A stretch of DNA of 64,000 nt from Narthecium ossifragum (Eukaryota > Streptophyta > Magnoliopsida > Dioscoreales > Nartheciaceae): the NCBI GenBank assembly GCA_963920575.1, contig OY986965.1, positions 11,112,290 to 11,176,289 of the forward strand. The letters are read 5' to 3'. The translations under genes were made by a program, and so were the position numbers. Positions within the stretch are counted from its first letter, which is position 1, and every line of letters begins with the position of its first letter. Positions 1-9,794 of the stretch are shown here, in pieces. A model generated the notes under the pieces. The model was not told the origin of the DNA. It did not search any database and was given only the letters and a program-made list of their open reading frames with translations.

Positions 1-441
1 CCAGTAGAGATTTTGGAATCCGAGAAGCAAGAGAAGAAGAGATTACAGAGATTAGAGAGCAGAGAGGCCGATCTTGTGATCTTTGATTAGGGTTCTTGAG
101 ATGCTTGGATTCATGGGAGGAGAGGGGCTTTTGTTTCTCGAAAGATTTCCGACCGTTGGGCGGGGGAGAACTAGACGTTGGGGGCGGTTGAATGCGGACC
201 GTTGGATGACGAAACGGTAACCCGAGGACGCTCCGATGAGATTAAAGTGGTATTAATTTAGGATTAAGGCAATTTATGCGATTAATTAATAGCGGGTGGC
301 TTACGATTTAATGGGCCGGCCCAGGCCAGCTAAACAGTACACGTGTCCCATCGTAAGCTTTCTTTTACAACGAGGATGACATTAGATCCATATAACTCTT
401 CGTCTCTTCTCCACTACTCCGTCCCGACCTCCAGCTTCCAC
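1..441 (-). promoter_or_regulatory. Candidate host-gene promoter and 5' leader reading left
   Basis: I see no transposon hallmark here. Read on the minus strand it looks like a plant promoter running into a leader: a G-box ACACGTGT (339-346), a palindromic site II pair TGGGCCGGCCCA (312-323), then two copies of an AACGG motif (CCCAACGGTC at 151-160 and TCCAACGGTC at 197-206) that match the M-phase activator (MSA) consensus. A pyrimidine-rich stretch with an AACCCTAATC telo-box-like motif follows toward position 1. Site II and telo-box motifs are known from promoters of growth-related plant genes, and MSA from G2/M genes. The gene would lie off the left edge, so this is inference from motifs only. 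The copia LTR begins at 442, so it would have landed a few hundred bases upstream of the presumed start. Confidence 0.35.
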
Positions 442-859
442 TGTTAGCAAATTATACCATATATTAGGATCTTCTACTTTATATGAAAACATAATACGAA
501 AAATAAATCATACCTTCTATCATCATGTACATAATATGACGATCCCGTTTATCATTGTCTTCGCCGCATCGCCTACTCAAGACGGTAGGCTGGACTAGTC
601 TTCTCTATTTTAATATCACTCTCCAACTCTTATGCATAAGGACAATGGGATCCTTTAGGCTTACAACTGTGAGCAGAGAAAGAGACCAGGACCTCATATA
701 TATAGCAATTAAAGTGTCCAACTATCATAGGACAAGAACTCTAATTGAGTGGGAATATGACTCAGATTAATTTGGCTCTTTTAATAGAATCTAGACTTGA
801 CCAAAGAGTTAAACCTAACCAAGTTATAATTAGACCATATAAAGGAGTTAAACTCAACA
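442..859 (-). repeat. Copia 3' LTR
   Basis: A 418-bp LTR with minus-strand ends TGTTGAGTTT and TTTGCTAACA. It aligns by eye with 44644-45081, including the shared AGCAAATTATACC end and the CAAGACGGTAGGCT-like middle. A polypurine tract, AAGTGGGAGAA on the minus strand (860-872), adjoins its start, as is usual for plant copia elements. The two LTRs differ by many substitutions and indels, so the insertion is old. Confidence 0.8.
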
Positions 860-1050
860 TTCTCCCACTTGGTCTATATTATGACTTGAATATAATTCTT
901 AAGATTTCTTTTGAAAAACACTATCAAACTAATATTTGAAAACAACAGTCCAAATTTAAAATTTCAAAATGACTCGACATAGCATCTAATTCGAAAATCA
1001 ATGCCCAATTAACTATCCCGATCAAAACCTTTATACCTTGATTAAGCAAA
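860..1050 (-). other. Copia 3' untranslated region, LTR-proximal part
   Basis: AT-rich sequence with no reading frame, between the polypurine tract of the copia 3' LTR and the LINE insertion. It continues at 5952-6180 once the LINE and one copy of its duplication (AACCACTAATACT) are removed. Confidence 0.6.
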
Positions 1051-1119
1051 AACCACTAATACTTTTTTTGATTGATGAGTTCAGCCAAAAGGCTAATTAT
1101 AACTACTAAGTTATGCTAT

Positions 1120-2330
1120 TCAAAGCTCTAGGTCCTCATTCGCTGACCAGGCAAAACTAGCATTGTGTCTTCTACACCATTTCGATATGACATCCGCCCT
1201 TCCGTTACATTCTCTAGGCATATACATAAAAATGACAGAATCAAAACGAATGACCTGGGTCCAGATCTCCTGAATATGTGCATCTATTGCGCTCCCCCAA
1301 AGCCTCTTCCCGGTGAGTGCCTCTACTACATGTAAGCTGTCGGTTTCAATAATAAGTTGGCCCTTGATTGTAGTATCCAACCATTTAAGCCCCAGTACTA
1401 TCCCTATAGCTCCGCGGCAAAAACTGAAGAAGCATTGATCATTGTACCATGAGCCCATAGCTCCTTCCCATCATAGTCATAGCAAGTAGTGCCCACAACA
1501 AAGGCCCCATCACAACATGAAGCATGTGTCTGTATGATGAAATCTACATCTTGCCCCTTCCACAGTGATCCACCCGACTGAAACGATGAAGGAATTCCTT
1601 AGCTTGTCTAACTGTGCGCCTGGCAATAGCTTCTACTGTCTCACTAGCCTCTCCAAAGACTAGCTTGTTACGGTCTTTCCATATCCACCACAGAGCATAT
1701 TCGATCAAACATTTAACATCTTTTGATCCTTGCTAAGAGCCGACTGAGATTAGGGTATGAAAAGGTGAATTACAATCCATACCGTTCGCCTAAATCCAAA
1801 CTTGCGGCAATACCCGTTGAAACACTCCTTGGGCGAAAGGGCAGTCCACAAGAGAATGCTCCAAGGTCCCATTCGCACCACATCTCAGACATCCACGGTC
1901 ATGAGAGGCACAATAGCACCAAAGCAATTCTCTAACTGGTATCTTTTTCTGCCAACCTTTCCAAATGAAGAATTTCACCCTTGGTCCAAGTGGAAGTCGT
2001 CAAAGATTGCTCCACAAGGTATTATCCGCTTCATTATGCTTCCCATCTATTTCCTGCAACAAGAACAAGTAGGCTGACTTGGTAGTTACCTCCCCATTTT
2101 CTCCATATGCCCAACGGCACCGATCAGCACCCTACACCGTCAAAGAAAGTATGTGCTCCACAAGAGATGGGAGAGCTTTGCCTCATCCCAAACACCATCA
2201 TGCTAAAAGTCACCAACAATTGCTCTATTCCAGTCCACTTCAGAGTGAACCAGTGAGGACGACAAAGTGGGGCCTCAAAAACCCACGAGTCATGCATGAC
2301 ACTGAGTCGGCTGGTCTCCCTAGGGGTGCA
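1120..2330 (-). pseudogene. LINE zinc-binding (zf-RVT) and RNase H part of ORF2
   Basis: On the minus strand a zf-RVT segment (about 1790-1978) shows FFIWKGW, then CxxC (RCGANGTLEH) and H/C residues ending FAQGVFQ, as in plant LINE ORF2 proteins. Downstream, 1120-1458 reads as an RNase H (RVT_3-like) domain with GIVLGLKW, an ETDSLHVVEAL segment containing a catalytic-type D, and a C-terminal CNGRADVISKW with the conserved N..AD. Upstream, 2124-2330 gives the post-RT linker with MHDSWVFEAPLC. The frame shifts between these blocks, so no continuous protein remains. In the family this domain degrades the RNA strand of the hybrid during retrotransposition. Confidence 0.75.
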
Positions 2331-2334
2331 AACA

Positions 2335-5170
2335 CATCCACGGCGTGTCACGGGGTTGTAAGGGGGATAAATTTTCGCCTTACCTCTGCCCAGTGATGGC
2401 GCCAAGAGACCCCCTCCTTGAGCCCGCACACCCACATGCCGCTTGTGCTCCGCTCGCGCGACGTCTGCATGCCGTATGTGCACCACTTGTGTACTCCGTC
2501 TGGCAGCCCGACTGCCTCTTGACCAGCCCTCCTTTTTACCTTGCACGCACACAAGACACACACGAATTTGGATAAAGGATGAGATCCCAACTCCTTTATT
2601 GACTAGTGATTACTAGAACACTCTTTTCTCACCCCCAACCCTTTGGAGTACAATCACTCTCAGTACAAGAAGCTCTCAAACCAAAACCCTAGAATCTCAT
2701 CTCACAATCCATTGTAGACGACGACTCTAAAACCCAACTCTCATATGCTCAATCCGTGAGCTTCCCACAGGTCTCTAGATCCTCCCATCTAGCCAACCTT
2801 CTCCTTATATAGAGGAGAGTCCATGACTTGCTCCAACAAGTCAAGTTCCCTAGTCCAACTCCAAGTCCTAGGCTCCATGCTTATCCAAACATGCAATTAG
2901 CCAATTACAAAGCTTCTTAGCCTACTTGGACTCTTACATGAGTCAAGACTTGCCAAAGATGGCTCTTTGCCTAAATCCATCTCACTTTGGCTTAAAATAA
3001 AACACCTTCCTATTTTCGTGAGCCAAGCTCAACTTCCCCAGTGCCATATTCCATATTTGTCGTGTCATCTCATGCTGGAGACCTAAGCCAAGTGGAATTA
3101 GACCACTTACACGCTCAGTTTGGCCTCCGTGGCCTAACTGCCTTCCGCCATGCGAGTCAAGTCCTAATCTGACTAGAACTCCCGAGCAACTTGGACTTCT
3201 CTCGCACCAAATCTCTCCTTTGCCACAACATGTCCTTCCAGGATCCCAGTCCAACTAGAATTAGGACTTTTGCACGGCTGGTTTGCTCCAGCTGGCCACC
3301 CACGTCGCGCCTGGGCATTCCGAGTCCAAGTCCGACTCGAACTTGGTTGGCCATGTCGCTCGCGCGCTCTGCGTGCCATCACACGTGTCATCACGTGTGT
3401 CGTGTGTCACCGGGAAAATAAGGGGACAAAATTTTCTTACTTACCTGTCCGATGATGGCACCAAGAGACCCCCTCGCCGAGTCCGCACATCACCGCCGCG
3501 TGCCCTGCACATCGCTTATGCTCCGCTCGAGCGCCGTCTGCACTCTGCCTGGCAACCCGACTGCCTTTTGACCATCCCTCCTTTTTATCTTGCACACCTA
3601 CAAGACTCACACGAATTTGGGTAAGGGATGAGATCCCAACTCCTTTATTGACTAGTGATTATAAGAACACTCTTCTCCCACCCCCAATCCTTTGGAGTAC
3701 AATCACTCTCAATACAAGAAGCTCTCAACCCAAAACTCTAGATGAACCACCCAATTCTTCTATCTCATGATCTCTCAATCCCTCCTGGATCTTCAATCCA
3801 TGAGTTTGCCCATAACTCAGATGCTCAATCCGTGAGCTCTCCCACAGGTCTCTAAATCCTCCCATCTAGCCGGCCTTCTCCTTATATAAAGGAGAGTCCA
3901 TGACTTGCTCCAACAAGTCAAGTTCCCTAGTTCAACCCCAACTCCTAGGCTTCATGCTTATCCAAACATGCAATCAATCAATTACAAAGCTTCCTAGGCT
4001 TTTTGGACTCTTACATGAGTTATGACTTACCAAGGATGGATGTTTGCCAAAATCCATCACACTTTGGCTCGAAATAAGACTCCTTCCTATTTCCATGAGC
4101 CAAGTACAACTTCCCCCGTGCTATATTCCATATTTGCCTTGTCATCCCATGCTGGAGGCCTAGGTCAAGTGAAATTAGGACACTTGCATGCTCAGTTTGG
4201 CCTCCATGGCCTAACTGCCTTTCACCGGGCGAGTCGAGTCCTAGTCCCGCTAGAACTCCCGCACAACTATGACTTTCCCCATGCCAAAACCTTCCTTTAC
4301 TGCCTCAAGTCCTTCCAAGATCCCAATCCAAGTGGAATTAGGACTTTTGCATAGCTGATTTGCTCCAGCTGGCCAACCACGTCGCACCTGGGCATTCCGA
4401 ATCCTAGTCTTATTAAGACGTCATCGCCTGGCCGCGTCACGCGCGCACTCTGCGTGCCATCACGCGTGCCCCACGCGCCTTCCTGGGTTGCCTTGGTGCG
4501 CGTCACGCTCGCTTGCCTCATCGCCTGGCGCGTCGTACTTCGTCTTGGCTCGGACTGTCATGCCATCTTCGAAATCTGCCACGTCCTGCCATGTCGCGCC
4601 ACGTCGTGCTGCACCATGCCGTGCGCCAAACTCCTTTGGTGCGTGCATATTGCTTGTGCGCCTACCTGGTTGTCTCGCCGCGCGTCCCGCTCGATAGGAT
4701 CCCTTCATGGCTCGCCAAGTTTTTTTTTGGCTCGGACCGCCGTGCCGTTTTCAACTTTCACCGCGCCATCTTCAAGATCCCTCATACCATGGTCGTGTCA
4801 TGGGCTGCCCTGACACCATGCGCACGCTTGCCCCGCACGCTCTCCTGGGTTGCCTTGGCGTGCATCGTGCTCGCTTGCATCATCATATGGCGCGTTGTGC
4901 TTCGTTTTGGCTCGGACCGACGTACCATCTTTGAAATCCGCCGCGTCTTGCAGTTCGTGCCGCGTCATGCCGCGTACCAAGCTACTTTGGCGCGTGCATA
5001 TTACTTATGTGCCTCCCTGGTTGCCTCGCCACGCGTCTCGCTCGATAGGATCCCTTCATGGCTCACTAAGTCCTGATTTGGCTCAGACCGCCGTGCCACT
5101 TTCAACTTTCACTACGCCATGTTCAAGATCCCTCATGCCTTGGTCGTGTCATGGGCTCCAACCCCTGACA
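2335..5170 (-). mobile_element. Tandem LTR-like insertion inside the LINE
   Basis: The LINE reading is broken by sequence with two clear tandem units about 1,059 bp apart. Each holds the same series on the minus strand: a GC-rich stretch, a segment around GAATTTGG/CTCCTTTATTGACTAG (2571 and 3611 regions), then a GGGGGTCTCT end directly followed by a primer-site-like TGGCGCCATCACTGGGCA (2387-2404) or TGGTGCCATCATCGGACA (3446-3463). That is the layout of an LTR followed by a TGGCGCC-type primer site, as in some gypsy elements. A third, GC-rich section (about 4440-5160) contains its own internal duplication. No gag or pol is seen. Outer boundaries are approximate and I found no convincing target duplication. 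Confidence 0.5.
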
Positions 5171-5172
5171 CG

Positions 5173-5938
5173 GTCCAGGCTATCGGCCGCACGACATAGA
5201 TCATGTCAGTGAAGCGCTGGCTTGTCGGAGACAAGGAAAGGCCTCCCTCCCGCCAAGGGTATTTGGCCTTAGCCAAATTATACCATACCGATGGCCTCTG
5301 TTGAAGAAAAGAGGCCATCCTTTTAACAATCAAAGCATGTTGCCATGTCCTGAAATCCCTCAGATCAAGTCCCCCCTGCTTCCTTTCGTAGACAGCACTT
5401 GCACCATGCGACAATACTCAAGCCCGATCATTTCCTCTACCATAAGAAGTCGCGGCACATATTTTCTATTCGGCTTATGGCTGCAACTGGAAGGCCTGTT
5501 GTGATCATAGCAAAGCCAGGAATGGATTGCATTACCGATTGTACTAGAATTACCCGCCTAGGGGCTGAAATATGCTTGCTTTGCCAAGATAGAATCTTGT
5601 TGGTCATCTTGTCAAGCATGGAGGCGAAGTCGGCCAGCTGGGGCTTCTTCACACATAGGAGAACAACTAGATAGTCTCAGGATGGGACATATAGCTGATT
5701 TTTGTTTGTCTTTTACTCTTGGTGAGAACTGAACTGTGGACTTCGTTGCATTCATCTCAAGACCGAACAAAGTTCTGGACCACCATAACTTATGTTTTAG
5801 CTTCCTAGCCTTGCTACAGGTAGCTCTCGAGATTATCAAACAGTCATCCACATATAACAAATGTGACATGACAAACTCCGACAAAGGAAAATGACTGCCC
5901 TCCAAGCCAGTCACGGGATCTTTTAACAACTGAGAAAG
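5173..5938 (-). pseudogene. LINE reverse transcriptase, C-terminal half
   Basis: The minus strand encodes the catalytic YVDD box (5843-5854, in HLLYVDDCLII), the segment typical of the L1-type RT thumb (5437-5652, with IPGFAMITTGLP), and the conserved GGLDLRDFRTWQHALIVKR stretch (5133-5414). These lie in different frames, so at least two frameshifts are present. The known role is reverse transcription primed at the nicked target. The N-terminal fingers and palm motifs are absent because the element is 5'-truncated. The reading stops at the foreign insertion near 5170 and resumes near 2330. Confidence 0.8.
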
Positions 5939-5951
5939 AACCACTAATACT

Positions 5952-6180
5952 GATCTTGGCGGTTATACATTTCTTAATTGACATACTTCCTTCCATATAC
6001 CACAACATTAATAACCTTCACTTAACCCGGTCTTAAATAATGGAGTACATAGTCTACCAATAACTATGATGCCTATGAAAATGATCCCCTATCATACAAA
6101 TATGACCCTTCTGTAAACTATAAGTATGACATAAGTCAACTGTAATTTATATATAGACATAAATAAACAGAAGATGAAGT
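5952..6180 (-). other. Copia 3' untranslated region, upstream part
   Basis: AT-rich, non-coding in all frames. It follows the LINE duplication and joins 860-1050 when the LINE is removed. It lies between the lost RNase H end and the 3' LTR. Confidence 0.5.
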
Positions 6181-6430
6181 AGTCATGAGGCCGTGTGTAC
6201 ACTACGCGTGTGAAACCCAACTTTGTAAGGACAAATTACCGATTTGCCTTTCAAAATCGTAAGAAGCAACGCGATCACCAGATCGCACCCGACGCAAAAC
6301 AAAGCCAACCGAACCCACGGGTCTGATGTACGCGGTCGAACCAGATATAGAGGAACGGAGCAACACCAAAAGGAGTGAGCTTTTAGGGTTAGGAAGCAAG
6401 AAGAAGAGTGAAGGTCGCCCCTATTAAGTA
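6181..6430 (-). repeat. 5' fragment of a family-G-like LTR
   Basis: On the minus strand it runs from GGTTCGACCGCG to ACACACGGCC and parallels the first 170 bp of the LTR starting at 18835: a GGTAATTTG/AATTTGTCC block, GTTTCACACGCGTA and GTGTACACACGG. The LTR's first bases and most of its length are missing. It occupies the place where the copia RT end and RNase H should be, so it may mark a deletion. Its two outer edges are approximate. Confidence 0.5.
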
Positions 6431-6714
6431 AGTTCAAAAATGGCTTGAGTGATCACGCCGAGTTCTCCCAAGACATGTCAACCCTTTTTAGAATCCTAGT
6501 AATGTAATGCCTCTGTGATAAACCAAGTAACCTCTTTTTCCTATCACAACAGATTTCAACCCAAGAACATAAGAAGCATCATACATATCATAATGATCAG
6601 AAAGAAATCCTTTAGCTTCATGCAAGAGACCTAAATCACTACTGGCAAGTAAGATATCATCAACATATGAAACCAAAAATATAAATTTGCTCCCACTCAC
6701 CTTCAAATATATAC
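6431..6714 (-). pseudogene. Copia reverse transcriptase, catalytic segment
   Basis: The minus-strand reading at 6488-6706 has VSGSKFIFLV followed by YVDDILLASSD (YVDD at 6656-6667), the catalytic box of Ty1/copia RT. A frameshift near 6520 precedes the next expected block (SQRHYITRILKR), readable in another frame. Read across the solo LTR at 6715-18835, it continues without loss from the RT segment at 18841-19112. The rest of RT and all of RNase H are missing beyond about 6430. Confidence 0.8.
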
Positions 6715-7220
6715 TGTCACGCCCCGACCCAGAAAACCCATTCAGGTTGAGGCGTAAGCCACCTAAACATGTTTACATCATCAATAGGTGCAACAAGTAT
6801 ATATACTACTACGAATTTGAACAATTCGGTCCTCCAGTTCATAAAAAAATCGACATAGTGTCCTTTATAATTATAGCACAAAAACCTGCACACTTTACAA
6901 CGTCGACTTGAACAATGGCACAATTGTAGATAACTAATTATTACATTTCTCAAATGTCTAAATTAAAGAATATTACAAATTTCTCAAATATAACTGAATT
7001 AATACTCATATAATTCTGTTCTTGGATATATAAGATATTACATCAATTTGTACATCATTGATTAAAACTATAAATTAACTGTAGAAGAACTCCTCGAAGC
7101 TCCAAGTCCTCGATCACCTCGAAATATTGCGCGATCTTCTAGAAGAACACCTGAAAGAAGGAATTGCATCGACCTGCATTGTCGATGCAGACCTGCATCA
7201 TCGATGCAGCCCAGGTAGGG

Positions 7221-9593
7221 TGTGAGGACCTGCCCCTCTATCCCTGTGGCTCGTTGTAGACCGCAAGGGCAATTTGGTAAATTGCGCCTTGTTGGTTTGT
7301 TTCACACCCGCGTGTGCACACACTGGCCTGGTTTGTGTTAATGCTTGTTTAGAATGGCTAGATGGACCCGGGATCGGAAGATCCCAGCTCGGACGCGCGG
7401 AAGCTTGCCTTTGCCCTTGAGCGATCGATCACTCCTTTGAGCGATCGGTCGGACTCGTGAGCGAGTCGATGGTGGGATCGAGCCAGGGCGCGAGCGATCG
7501 ATCGCTTCTTGGAGCGACCGATCGGACTCGCGTCGGTGGCTTTTCTGCTTCGCGAGGACGGCCACCGCTGGCCGTCGCTCTCCTCTGTCAGAGGGGGGGA
7601 GGACTTTCCCTCCCCTCCCCTCTCTTTTTCCCCCTTCCCCCGGCTTTCCCCTCCCCCTTTCCCCTCCTTTTCTTCCCCTTCCCTTCTTCCTTCTCCTTTC
7701 TTCTTCCCTCTTTCTTTCTCTCCCGAAGCTCTGTTTCTTCCCTATTTCCGGCAGCCACCTTCCTCACCTCCGTTCTCCCTCCTCCGACCATCTTTTTCAG
7801 CGTTCTAAGGCTCGTAGGATTCGTGACAACGACAGGAAGATCCCTGAAGTGGTTTGGAGGCTTGTTGGTGATCAAATCGCGGGGAATCAGTCGAGGAAAG
7901 CGCAGCTAGGTAGGGTTATACCTACTGATGTTTATTTCGAGTTATCTCTAGATCTAGCCGTTGGATCTTGTTGATCCTTATTTTGTTGGATTCCATATGC
8001 CTATTAGAATTACATATTTAAGTTTCATGTTAATCAGTTGAGATTTGAGTAGGTTTTATGCATGATTAGTCTCGGATTTCCAGTTTTCTGCTGTTCTTAA
8101 AGAACAGCCGGCTTGCGGCGAGTTTTCCGGCCGGCGTGTACATGATCTTAGCTTTTGATAAACATAAGAGTTGTACATCGACTCGTTAGCTTTCCATTCC
8201 ATCTTATTTCGTATTTTTCTGATTTTTTACGATTTGTTATGAATTGTTTGCGGAAGGGCTGCGTTGCAGCAATTAATGGGTAAGTTAGTTTGATTAACGA
8301 TTTTTTTTTAGTGTTTTCCGTTAATCCAACCGTTGGATGATTATGAATTTTGGATATGATGATCCTGGTATATACACCTACTGGTGGCCAAGTTAGATCA
8401 TGAATCCGTCGTCGTTTGGACATCGGATCGATGGGATCAATTAGCCCCTAAGTGGTGGTTTTGGGTGTTTGAATATAATATTATATTTCGGAATATAATA
8501 TAATATTATTTACTATTCATCAACGGTTTTTGGGGTTGCTTCCCGTTGCAGGAGTTCGTGGTTGACGGTCGTGGTACCGTCATAAAGCCGGGACCCACTG
8601 CGGATCGACTGGCAGCGGTCGGTAGTGCCGCTGCAGTGATCCAGTAGACTTATATGATGCTTGACATACTGTTGCATGCTCTGCTTCTTATCTGTGTATG
8701 TCATAGCATGCATTGTTGATTTGTGCATTAGTTGCATTGGTTAGGGCGTGGGTGATCCTTGGGTCGCCGTCCCGAGGCTAGAAGCTCGGACTTAGCCCTA
8801 GGACCGGGGTTGGGCTGTTAGGACCCGGTTTGAATTGTGGTGTCCAGTCGACTTGATATTAGGCCTAGATGACTGGTGCACTTAATGCTTGATGATTGTA
8901 GAGGTCGTGTCGGTCTCGAGTCGGAGGCTGAGGTGTAGCCGGTGTTCCACTGTGTAGACTCTTGAGTGGTGGAAACGGCCCCCTCAGCGGTGCCATTTCC
9001 CACCTGCAGTGTCGGGTTCTTGCATGTGAGTCAGCAGTGTTTGTTGAGCTTACTGTGTGCTGCTCCTGGGCACCAGGGACACGCGGTGGGGTTATGGGAC
9101 CCCTGTATACACCCAGATCCTACTTGAGGGCGACACTGTTGCGTTTCCCTCTTCCTTTTGTGTGCCGTAGTGTAGATCCCTACTGAGCTTAGTGCTCACT
9201 CCTACCCGGGCTGCGTTTTGCAGGTGCAGGCGTCAGTTCTTCTTCCGTGGCCCCTACAGGGCAGTTGGTTGGCGGTGCGGCGGCGCCAGGTGGAGTCTGA
9301 GAGGTGGTGATCCTTTACAGTTTTTATCCTATGTTAGTTAGTCTCCTATGGGAGTAATGTTGTATTTGAACTCCCCCCTCTCCGAGGTTATGTATATTAA
9401 ATCTTTTTGAGTTCGTAAATCTGTGGCTCGAGGCTTCATTATTATATTGTCTTTTAATTGGGGGTGCTTTTGGTGAACTGTTAGGGAGACCAATAGGTTA
9501 GAGGGAATTCTCGCTAGCTTTGTTTTCCGCATTTTGTAGGTTCCGGTTCGCGTCGCCCGGCCCGATTGGGCTTTCGCGGATCGGGGAGCGCCA
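7221..9593 (+). repeat. El1 5' LTR
   Basis: 2,373 bp, from TGTGAGGACC to GAGCGCCA (terminal dinucleotides TG and CA). From the start it holds the conserved GGCAATTTGGTAAATTGCG block, two pairs of GATCGATC-type palindromes (7421-7525), a long CT tract (7600-7790), an AGGTAGGG/ACCTAC inverted repeat (7908-7925), a CTTCCCGTTGCAG acceptor-like site near 8540-8552, a GAGCTTAGTGCTC module near 9185, and a CTCCTATGGGAG hairpin (9343-9354). It carries no protein-coding sequence. Apparent reading frames in the CT tract are low-complexity artefacts. Confidence 0.9.
7600..7790 (+). repeat. Polypyrimidine tract in El1 LTR
   Basis: About 190 bp almost wholly C and T on the plus strand, repeated at 14632-14820 in the 3' LTR. 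A similar tract occurs in the El3 LTRs (52815-52925 and 59672-59782). It lies upstream of the AGGTAGG inverted repeat in each case. Confidence 0.85.
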
Positions 9594-9596
9594 GCT

Positions 9597-9608
9597 TGGT
9601 ATCAGAGC
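9597..9608 (+). other. El1 primer-binding site (initiator Met tRNA)
   Basis: TGGTATCAGAGC lies three bases after the LTR end. It is the complement of the 3' end of plant initiator methionine tRNA and the standard plant copia and chromovirus primer site. The stretch 9609-9794 is untranslated leader. Confidence 0.95.
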
Positions 9609-9794
9609 ATAGGTTGTAGATCCCAGGGTTTAGGATCAGGATTCGGTTGAGTTGAGCGTGGAATGGGTTAGTTCTATGTTTAGAACATCCGTGCATGCTC
9701 ATTTTGATATGTTATGCTTTTCCGCTTTATGTTGTGCTGCTTTGTCTTGGGTTTCGAACGAGTGGACGCTCATTTGTTGTTGGTGATTGCGCAG

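Larger units (their letters stand above)
1064..5938 (-). mobile_element. 5'-truncated L1-type LINE with 13-bp target duplication
   Basis: The element reads on the minus strand from 5938 to an A-tail (T run at 1063-1069 on the plus strand). AACCACTAATACT occurs at 1051-1063 and again at 5939-5951, giving a perfect 13-bp target duplication, as expected for target-primed reverse transcription. The 5' end lies inside the RT domain, so ORF1, the endonuclease and the first part of RT never arrived or are missing. The remaining order is RT with YVDD, a post-RT segment, an RVT zinc-binding domain and a plant LINE-type RNase H. About 2.8 kb of foreign LTR-like sequence (2335-5170) splits it. The host sequence is the copia 3' UTR. 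Confidence 0.85.

Noticed and set aside
2124..2590. Cysteine-containing small protein on the minus strand
   Set aside because: The frame bridges the LINE post-RT segment and the foreign LTR-like insertion, so it is a chance fusion.
7457..7909. Proline/serine/phenylalanine-rich protein gene
   Set aside because: The frame lies in the CT tract of the El1 LTR and recurs in the 3' LTR. It is a composition artefact, as are the similar frames at 14466-14942, 52573-53148 and 59430-60005.
9597..9608. tRNA gene fragments at the TGGTATCAGAGC sites
   Set aside because: Only the 12-base primer complement is present, in LTR-adjacent position. No cloverleaf is seen anywhere in the window.
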